7,177 nucleotides of DNA from Calditrichota bacterium (lineage in GTDB: Bacteria > Zhuqueibacterota > Zhuqueibacteria > Zhuqueibacterales > Geothermadaptataceae), in NCBI GenBank assembly GCA_008501545.1, contig QQUM01000465.1, forward strand, positions 1-7,177, given 5' to 3'. Both the position numbers and the translations under genes were made by a program. The notes beneath the pieces are model-generated. The model did no database searches. It saw only the letters and a program-made list of their open reading frames with translations, and was not told the DNA's origin. Below are positions 1 to 4,882 of the stretch, piece by piece. Numbering within the stretch: the first letter of the stretch is position 1; every line of letters begins with the position of its first letter.

Positions 1-2
1 CA

Positions 3-1343
3 GAGATAGCACTTTATACCAGCTGGCTCTATTTACCCTGGATGATCAAACCACTCTGGAGCCCGTTAGTGGATGCACTGCGAACGAAGCGCTTCTGGAT
101 CATCGCAATGCAGTTGCTTGTCGGCGCCGGCCTGGGTGGCATCGCACTTACCATACCCGTTGATGGCTATTTCCAAATCACGTTGGCCTTCTTCTGGTTG
201 CTTGCATTCAGTTCGGCAACCCACGATATCGCTGCAGACGGCTTTTACATGCTCGGCCTGTCGGATCATGATCAAGCCTGGTTTGTAGGCATTCGCAGTA
301 CGTTTTACCGCCTGGCAATGATCACCGGCCAGGGGATTCTCATTATTTTAGCTGGTTATATCGAATCCAGCACGGGACCAACACCGGCAGAATTTACCAT
401 TCGAGTCCAACCTGGAATCGAGCAAACGCAATTGATTTCACCGGATTCCTTACACATCATGCCAGCATCAGCAGGCGATGTGCATATTCGCCACTACCCG
501 GAAAATATCGCCATGAAAACCGGCAAAACAAGCCGGGCAAATGTCGATTCCCTTGTCCGGATGGCCAAAAACTGGAATCAATTGTATGGATTTACACCTA
601 CTGAAGAAACGACTGGTGAGAATATACAGGAGACATCAGCTCATTCCTCATGGTTTGATGAATTTATTGTGATTCCTTTGGAAAAATTCATATTTGAACA
701 CTGGGGCGTTCAACCAAAAATAACAGCAGAAGAAGGCAACCTCGCTCTGGTTTATTTGTACTTGTCGCAGGAACCACCACCAGGTGAAGAAATCGTCATC
801 AATTTTTTACGGGAGTCCGGGGACAGGAGCATCAACATCATCGAGGGCACGCGATTTGTTGTACAAAACGATAACTGGCAAATCCCATGTCTCGCTGTCA
901 TTCAACTGGACCCGAAATTACAAAGCGCAACCTCAGCAAATTTTGTCGCGCGGGGTGGTAACATTCGGCTTGCCTGGGTTGTCACCTTCTCTGTTTTGGC
1001 TGTCATGTTTATCTTCTTTGTCATCTATCACAAATTTTTGTTACCCTATCCAGTCGATGATGTAGGTTCAGGCCAGTCGTCCAATCTGCTCAAAGATTTT
1101 TTAAAAACCTTCGTTTCCTTTTTTCAAAAGGAAGGCATCGTTGCAAGTTTGATATTTCTCCTTTTTTATCGATTTGCTGAAGCGCAATTAGCTAAATTAG
1201 CGCCGCCTTTCCTGCTCGATGTTCAGGATGCAGGCGGTCTGGCACTGACAACCGGTCAAATAGGCTTTGTCTATGGGACGGTTGGTGTTTTCTGTCTTGT
1301 TCTGGGCGGTTTGCTTGGAGGATTCCTCGCAGCACGGCATTGA
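3..1343 (+). CDS. ampG: AmpG-like muropeptide/sugar permease (MFS), N-terminal part: start beyond left edge, ended by an in-frame TGA
   Basis: This is the first part of an inner-membrane major facilitator permease of the AmpG type, a family that imports peptidoglycan fragments into the cytoplasm for recycling. The frame is open to the left edge. Codons 3-41, before the first ATG at 42, encode EIALYTSWLYLPWMIK, typical of helix 2 in AmpG proteins, so helix 1 and the true start lie outside. Numbering from the Met at 42, likely helices are TM3 (about 17-39), TM4 (45-71), TM5 (87-108), TM6 (308-330), TM7 (364-392) and TM8 (405-430). Residues 108-306 form a large extra domain in the TM5-TM6 loop. 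The frame stops at TGA 1341-1343 in the cytoplasmic TM8-TM9 loop, but homologous sequence continues in the same frame. The fragment alone would lack four helices. Family assignment is firm; the exact substrate is not. Confidence 0.85.
   Translation, partial: EIALYTSWLYLPWMIKPLWSPLVDALRTKRFWIIAMQLLVGAGLGGIALTIPVDGYFQITLAFFWLLAFSSATHDIAADGFYMLGLSDHDQAWFVGIRSTFYRLAMITGQGILIILAGYIESSTGPTPAEFTIRVQPGIEQTQLISPDSLHIMPASAGDVHIRHYPENIAMKTGKTSRANVDSLVRMAKNWNQLYGFTPTEETTGENIQETSAHSSWFDEFIVIPLEKFIFEHWGVQPKITAEEGNLALVYLYLSQEPPPGEEIVINFLRESGDRSINIIEGTRFVVQNDNWQIPCLAVIQLDPKLQSATSANFVARGGNIRLAWVVTFSVLAVMFIFFVIYHKFLLPYPVDDVGSGQSSNLLKDFLKTFVSFFQKEGIVASLIFLLFYRFAEAQLAKLAPPFLLDVQDAGGLALTTGQIGFVYGTVGVFCLVLGGLLGGFLAARH
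363..959 (+). other. About 200-residue extracytoplasmic domain inserted in the TM5-TM6 loop of the permease
   Basis: Classical AmpG has only short loops between helices. Here about 200 polar residues separate TM5 from TM6, and standard MFS topology places that loop on the periplasmic side. Two parts are visible. An N-terminal part has alternating hydrophobic strands (IRVQPGIEQTQLIS and following). A C-terminal part follows the pattern of extracellular beta-sandwich repeats: YLYLSQEPPPGEEIVI, then an NDNWQIPCLAVIQL stretch resembling the 'NW..P..V.V' edge of Calx-beta-like modules. The beta-sandwich reading is by eye and moderately sure. A role in capturing sugars or wall fragments is speculation. 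Confidence 0.6.
1341..1343 (+). other. In-frame TGA interrupting the permease gene
   Basis: The codons around the stop read Ala-Ala-Arg-His-TGA-Leu-Lys-Tyr-Trp-Leu-Trp-Trp, and the next Met (1365) is in the same frame, 21 bases after the stop. AmpG-like transporters normally have a glycine in this loop (pattern A-R-x-G-L-K), so a single GGA-to-TGA change would explain the break. TGA is used as a real stop at the end of the same gene (1734-1736), so general recoding is unlikely. The possible causes are a nonsense mutation, a sequencing or assembly error, or stop-codon readthrough. Confidence 0.85.
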
Positions 1344-1364
1344 CTGAAATACTGGCTGTGGTGG

Positions 1365-1736
1365 ATGGTCATCGCCATCAATGTACCGGATGCTGTTTAT
1401 GTTTATCTGTCACAGGCGCTACCGCAAAACATGCTGATCGTCAATATTGCCGTGGCGATTGAGCAGTTTGGTTATGGCTTCGGTTTTACGGCGTATATGC
1501 TCTATATGATCTACGTTTCCGACGGGCCGCATAAAACAGCCCACTTCGCCATTTGCACTGGATTTATGGCCATGGGCATGATGCTGCCCGGCATGTTCAG
1601 TGGCTGGTTGCAGGAAATTATCGGTTATCAGCATTTCTTCATCTGGGTTGTTATTGCCACCATTCCCAGCTTTGTTGTGACAAAATTTATTAAAATCGAT
1701 ACCAATTTCGGAAAAAAAAGTGAGGCCGCTGCATGA
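1365..1736 (+). CDS. ampG: AmpG-like permease, C-terminal part (TM9-TM12) downstream of the in-frame TGA
   Basis: This segment continues the permease in the same reading frame after TGA 1341-1343. Counting from the Met at 1365, it holds four hydrophobic stretches that fit TM9 (about 1-20), TM10 (23-50), TM11 (58-82) and TM12 (90-110). It ends with a short basic tail. The motif NVPDAVYVYLSQ and the glycine-rich TM10 are characteristic of AmpG-type proteins. The ATG at 1365 has no well-placed ribosome binding site: the only purine-rich stretch, GGTGG, directly abuts it. Independent translation is therefore unlikely, and a 123-residue quarter of a transporter would not work alone. The TGA at 1734-1736 overlaps the next gene's start codon (ATGA). 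Read through the stop, the visible protein would be about 577 residues plus the missing N terminus. It is best treated as the 3' half of one broken or miscalled gene. Confidence 0.8.
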   Translation: MVIAINVPDAVYVYLSQALPQNMLIVNIAVAIEQFGYGFGFTAYMLYMIYVSDGPHKTAHFAICTGFMAMGMMLPGMFSGWLQEIIGYQHFFIWVVIATIPSFVVTKFIKIDTNFGKKSEAAA

Positions 1737-2644
1737 AAATAAGATCGCTGCGTGAGTCGGACATTGAGGCTATCCTGTCGCTGTGGAATCGTCAGGTTGC
1801 GTTCGACAAGCTCACGCCCGAACTTTTGGAAGAAAAAGTCTGGGACGATACCGATTACCTCAGCGAACTGGCCCCGGTCGTGGAGCACCGGGGCCAAATT
1901 ATTGCATTTGCACTCGCGGTCATTCGTCCCGTACAGGAAGTTCCCCTGGGCTACATTAAAATGTTTGTTGTGGAGAACCGGTTTCAACACTATGGTGTAG
2001 CTGGCAGGCTCCTTTCGGAACTGGAGAAACGCCTCGGCGAACGTGAAGCCGCTGCGATACGTATTGCAGAATCGGCACCGAACTACCTCATGCCCGGTCT
2101 CGATCCGCGCTACACCCAGGCAATGGTGTTTTTTGAGAAAAATGGCTATCGACGATTTGATGAAACCTGGCTCCTCGAAGCCGATCTCACAAAACGTGAA
2201 TTTCAGACAAAAGATGCTGAAGCGAGTCTGGCGGAAGAAGAAATTGCTATTCGCCGGGGCACAGCGGCAGATGAAAAGAAGCTCGCAGATTTCCTGCAAA
2301 ATTCCAATTCATTCGCAATTTACCCTGAATTAAAAAAAGCTTTGCTGCAGAATCCGGCGTCGATCTATTTCGCACATGACGACAAAAACATAATGGCGCT
2401 CGCAGCACACAATACAAACAACTACAAAACCGGCTGGTTTGGTCCAATGGTTATCAAGGATGACTACCGTGATCGCAATATAACACCAGTCCTGTTATTT
2501 CGATGCCTTCGTGACATCAAAGAACGCGGTCACCGGTTGGCCATGATTCCCTGGGTGGATGATATCGCTTTTTATCTCGAACATTGCGGCGCACGCGTAT
2601 CACGTGTCTTTTATCGCTATGAAAAAAAAGTAGTGTCAAAATAA
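1733..2644 (+). CDS. Tandem GNAT-family N-acetyltransferase
   Basis: This is a cytoplasmic protein of 303 residues built from two GNAT acetyltransferase-like halves. In the N-terminal half (1-150), an opening MKIRSLRESDIEAI strand and helix leads to the acetyl-CoA-binding motif A at about 78-95 (VENRFQHYGVAGRLL). That motif has the Q-x-x-G-x-A/G form, and the half ends with AMVFFEKNGYRRFDE. The C-terminal half (170-303) has GWFGPMVI, then DDYRDRNITPVLL where the glycines of motif A are missing, then AMIPWVDDIAFYLEHCGARV. Its ATG lies inside the TGA of the permease gene (ATGA), with GTGAGG a few bases upstream, so the two are probably translationally coupled. The substrate cannot be read from sequence. 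Next to an AmpG-like permease and a NamZ-like enzyme, an amino sugar or muropeptide is plausible, since glucosamine/glucosaminide acetyltransferases of this superfamily act in wall salvage in clostridia. The family call is sure; the role is inferred. Confidence 0.85.
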   Translation: MKIRSLRESDIEAILSLWNRQVAFDKLTPELLEEKVWDDTDYLSELAPVVEHRGQIIAFALAVIRPVQEVPLGYIKMFVVENRFQHYGVAGRLLSELEKRLGEREAAAIRIAESAPNYLMPGLDPRYTQAMVFFEKNGYRRFDETWLLEADLTKREFQTKDAEASLAEEEIAIRRGTAADEKKLADFLQNSNSFAIYPELKKALLQNPASIYFAHDDKNIMALAAHNTNNYKTGWFGPMVIKDDYRDRNITPVLLFRCLRDIKERGHRLAMIPWVDDIAFYLEHCGARVSRVFYRYEKKVVSK

Positions 2645-2667
2645 ACATAAAAAAATGAAATTTAGTC

Positions 2668-2746
2668 AGGTGCAACGCACTAATTTCTGATAGGCCGCAA
2701 ATCTTTGATGATGCTTGAAAACTACGGAATAAAGTGCGTCGCACCT
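2668..2746. repeat. Pair of palindromic elements in inverted arrangement, 14-bp arms
   Basis: AGGTGCAACGCACT (2668-2681) and AGTGCGTCGCACCT (2733-2746) are inverted complements at 13 of 14 positions; the exception is a G-U pair in RNA. They are 51 bases apart. Each arm is itself a small palindrome of the form GTGC-N3-GCAC. The unit fits a REP/BIME-like element, a small inverted-repeat element, or a pair of operator sites upstream of the namZ-like gene. A second palindrome, ACCTTT-A-AAAGGT (2743-2755), overlaps the right arm and the ribosome binding site. Function is unknown. Confidence 0.6.
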
Positions 2747-2750
2747 TTAA

Positions 2751-2758
2751 AAGGTAGG
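2751..2758 (+). promoter_or_regulatory. Ribosome binding site of the namZ-like gene
   Basis: AAGGTAGG lies eight bases before the ATG at 2767 and supports that start, which also gives a complete signal peptide. Its first bases are the right arm of the palindrome at 2743-2755, so the site could be partly masked in the mRNA. Confidence 0.55.
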
Positions 2759-2766
2759 ACGGTAAT

Positions 2767-4014
2767 ATGAAAACCAACATAACAAAATTGAGCAGCCTCG
2801 TCTTCGCGGTGGTGCTGATGCATTTCACAAGTGGCTTTGCGAAAAACAATATGGTCGTAAAAACCGGAATTGACGTGCTTATCGAGCACAAATTCGATGT
2901 ACTGGCCGGCAAACGCGTCGGTTTGATTACTAACAACACCGGTGTTACGCGTGACTTGAAATCGACGATCGATGTATTATCCCAAGCACAAAATGTCGAC
3001 CTTGTTGCTTTATTCGGTCCGGAACATGGTGTCCGGGGAAATGTATTTGCCGGGCACAAAGTTGCGAATTTCACCGATGAAAAAACGGGCTTGCCGGTTT
3101 ACAGTCTCTACGGAAAAACCCGTCGCCCCACACCTGAAATGCTCAAAGGTATAGACGTCCTGGTTTACGATATTCAGGATGCCGGTTACCGGGCCTATAC
3201 CTACATTTACACGATGGCCTATGCCATGGAAGCTGCTGCTGAACACAAGCTGCAGTTTGTCGTTCTCGATCGCCCAAATCCGCTCGGCGCAGATTTCATC
3301 GAAGGCCCGGTGCTGGAGGAAAAATACAGTTCATTTATTGGATTGTATCCCATCCCATATATTTATGGCTTAACCGTTGGCGAACTGGCACACTATTTTA
3401 ACAAAGAGTACGACATCAATTGCAATTTATCGGTTGTGTCAATGGAAGGTTATGACCGGAGCATGCGTTTTGAAGACACCGGCTTGCAGTGGATTCCAAC
3501 ATCACCACACATTCCACGTGCCAATTCTGCAGTTTTTGCTGCAACAATGGGGAATATTGGTGAATTGCACAAAGTCTCAGAAGGCGTTGGCTACACCCAA
3601 CCATTTGAAGTAATTGGCGAAACCTGGATCGATCCCGACGCATTTGCCACAGAAATGAACCGGCGTAATTTACCCGGTGTGATCTTCCGGCCCTGCTACT
3701 TTCGCCCCTATTATTTTATCAACAAAGACAAAGAGCTCGGTGGTGTGCAAATTCACATTAACGATTACAAAACATTTAGCCCAATGCGCGTGCAATTGCA
3801 TTTGATGCATGCACTTTTAAAACTTTACCCCGAACACAATATTTTTGAGGATGTCAGCAACGGCCGCATGGACATGTTTCTCAAAGCAATGGGGACGAAA
3901 ACGGTCTCTGATGGCTTGCTGGCAGGAAAAACACCGGAAAAAATAATGAAGGCATGGCACCCGAAGGTGGATGAATATAAGAAAAAGCGTGTGAAGTACT
4001 TGATATACAAATAA
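2767..4014 (+). CDS. namZ: Secreted DUF1343-family exo-beta-N-acetylmuramidase (NamZ-like)
   Basis: DUF1343 proteins include NamZ (formerly YbbC) of Bacillus subtilis, which removes MurNAc from the non-reducing ends of peptidoglycan fragments. This 415-residue protein has a Sec signal peptide, with a basic start, a hydrophobic core around 9-20 and likely cleavage after GFA at 25, so it acts in the periplasm or outside. Family landmarks appear in order: GKRVGLITNNTGV (48-60), ALFGPEHGVRG (81-91, containing the conserved Glu-His), VYSLYGKTRRPTPEML (111-126), VYDIQDAGYRAYTYIYTM (133-150), VVLDRPNPLGA (165-175), YGLTVGELA (200-208) and a C-terminal YLIYK. Where many relatives have SPNMPTLDTA and EGTNVSEGRGTTRPFE, it has SPHIPRANSA (246-255) and GELHKVSEGVGYTQPFE (265-281), which suggests a distinct subgroup. 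It is full length with a good ribosome binding site. Together with the upstream AmpG-like and GNAT genes it suggests MurNAc or muropeptide salvage. Whether it shares their transcript is uncertain because of the 122-bp gap. Confidence 0.88.
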   Translation: MKTNITKLSSLVFAVVLMHFTSGFAKNNMVVKTGIDVLIEHKFDVLAGKRVGLITNNTGVTRDLKSTIDVLSQAQNVDLVALFGPEHGVRGNVFAGHKVANFTDEKTGLPVYSLYGKTRRPTPEMLKGIDVLVYDIQDAGYRAYTYIYTMAYAMEAAAEHKLQFVVLDRPNPLGADFIEGPVLEEKYSSFIGLYPIPYIYGLTVGELAHYFNKEYDINCNLSVVSMEGYDRSMRFEDTGLQWIPTSPHIPRANSAVFAATMGNIGELHKVSEGVGYTQPFEVIGETWIDPDAFATEMNRRNLPGVIFRPCYFRPYYFINKDKELGGVQIHINDYKTFSPMRVQLHLMHALLKLYPEHNIFEDVSNGRMDMFLKAMGTKTVSDGLLAGKTPEKIMKAWHPKVDEYKKKRVKYLIYK

Positions 4015-4020
4015 ACGCGA

Positions 4021-4081
4021 ACCGCGAAATATACAAAATACGCGAGAGAAAAATTTTCGTGTATTTTGCGTGTTTCGCGGT
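4021..4081. repeat. Large imperfect palindrome with 9-nt periodicity between convergent genes; possible bidirectional terminator
   Basis: Arms 4021-4045 and 4057-4081 are 25 bases each and complementary at 21 positions. Of the other four, three are G-U pairs in RNA and one is an A-C mismatch. The loop is 11 A/T-rich bases. Each arm shows a 9-base rhythm of related blocks, ACCGCGAAA then TATACAAAA then TACGCGAGA, mirrored as TTTTGCGTG then TTTCGCGGT. Similar CGCGAAA-type palindromes are scattered between genes in many environmental bacteria and often produce spurious predicted peptides containing TAKHAKYTK, as one frame here does. It begins seven bases after the namZ-like stop and lies 56 bases from the mnmD stop. 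The hairpin is followed on the + strand by TAAAATAATTTTTA, so it could end transcription. Its repeat status in this genome is not visible from one copy. Confidence 0.75.
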
Positions 4082-4137
4082 AAAATAATTTTTAAACATA
4101 CATCCGTACATCTTAAAACCGGATCCTTCCCTTTACA

Positions 4138-4812
4138 TTATTCAGCCCTTGCCCTTAAAATATCCCGTTTTCCCCATGGTCCCGGAACTTTTTCTACAAC
4201 AAATCCCGCTTCTCGCAAGGCTTGCTGCACTGTTATTTTTGATGAATAAGTTGAGAGTACAGCACCTGATTCACAAGTTTTCCTGATTTTATGAAAAAAA
4301 TCCGGTGTCCATAATTCCGGGTTGGCATCCGGACTGAATGCATCATGGTAAACAGCATCATATCCCAATGAGGGGATTTTCATTTTTGTCGCATCAGAGA
4401 AAATTACAGTCAATTCGATCGCCGGGGTGAAATGAAAATTCAATTCGTTTTCTGAGACACTCGGCAATTTTGCCAGGGAAATTGCCTGGCAGATATCTTG
4501 AATTTCAGGGAGATGGGCTGCATAGTCCAATTCTTCAAATACATTGGAAGGCAACCAGTTTTTTTCCAATCCGACGTAGCGCAATGGCGTTCCTGTTTTT
4601 CTTGCCATTGCGCTTGTGACCAGAAAATTCAATCCTGTGCCAAATCCCACTTCAAGCACAGTCGTTGATAAACCATTTTGCAGGCGCCGGGCAACACCTG
4701 AAGCCTGCAAATAAATGTGCACACATTCACTGCGTGCGCCATGTTTTGAATGGTAGCTTTGCCGGTATTCGCTACTGAACAGGGTTTGGTAACCGTCGGT
4801 CGTTTTAATCAA
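4138..4812 (-). CDS. mnmD: tRNA 5-methylaminomethyl-2-thiouridine(34) methyltransferase MnmD (MnmC2-type, DUF752), stand-alone
   Basis: This SAM-dependent enzyme performs the last methylation of the wobble uridine 34, converting nm5(s2)U to mnm5(s2)U in tRNAs for Lys, Glu and similar. At 224 residues it matches the stand-alone form described for Aquifex DUF752, without the oxidase half that is fused to it in E. coli MnmC. Visible motifs are DGYQTLFSSEYRQSYHSKHGA (6-26, family N terminus), LEVGFGTGLNF (53-63, SAM-binding motif I), YVGLEKN (79-85, acidic motif II), YHDAFSPDANPELWTPDFF (155-173, catalytic-loop signature), LSTYSS (186-191) and PGPWGKRDIL (210-219). The start appears to be TTG at 4812: an in-frame TAA sits at 4825-4827 and no ATG lies between. 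AAGGG is about 15 bases upstream, farther than ideal. It lies 70 bases downstream of copA on the same strand and converges on the namZ-like gene. Function is confident; the start is less so. Confidence 0.92.
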   Translation of the reverse strand: MIKTTDGYQTLFSSEYRQSYHSKHGARSECVHIYLQASGVARRLQNGLSTTVLEVGFGTGLNFLVTSAMARKTGTPLRYVGLEKNWLPSNVFEELDYAAHLPEIQDICQAISLAKLPSVSENELNFHFTPAIELTVIFSDATKMKIPSLGYDAVYHDAFSPDANPELWTPDFFHKIRKTCESGAVLSTYSSKITVQQALREAGFVVEKVPGPWGKRDILRARAE

Positions 4813-4844
4813 GGAAAACGTGATTTACCCTTTCGCTTGTCCAT
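4809..4844 (-). other. Possible 11-codon leader peptide overlapping the mnmD start
   Basis: Between copA and mnmD, the - strand reads ATG at 4844 to TGA at 4809-4811, encoding MDKRKGKSRFP. Its stop overlaps the TTG start of mnmD as TTGA, the geometry used for translational coupling. A second tiny frame (4825-4854, MNFYGQAKG) has GGGG a few bases before its ATG. Both are short enough to be chance, and no homology can be judged. Confidence 0.2.
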
Positions 4845-4882
4845 AAAAATTCATTCTACCCCGCCAATCCACAAAAAACGAT

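Noticed and set aside
1341..1343. TGA read as glycine (genetic code 25) or selenocysteine
   Set aside because: Another TGA ends the permease gene at 1734-1736 where the next gene starts, no other gene here has an internal TGA, Gly is encoded by GGN throughout, and a selenocysteine in an MFS loop has no precedent I know of.
1628..2299. Open frame of 223 codons on the - strand
   Set aside because: It is antisense to the GNAT gene, whose + strand frame carries clear acetyltransferase motifs.
2705..2733. Possible promoter TTGATG with AATAAA 17 bases later, upstream of the namZ-like gene
   Set aside because: The -10 match is poor, the organism's promoter consensus is unknown, and the TAnnTTTG form of Bacteroidetes is absent.
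2517..3074. Open frame of 185 codons on the - strand across the GNAT-namZ gap
   Set aside because: It is antisense to two well-supported genes and crosses the palindromic spacer, with no recognisable protein features.
3881..4111. Short - strand frame translating the 4021-4081 palindrome
   Set aside because: The TAKHAKYTK-like peptide is a typical artefact of this repeat type.
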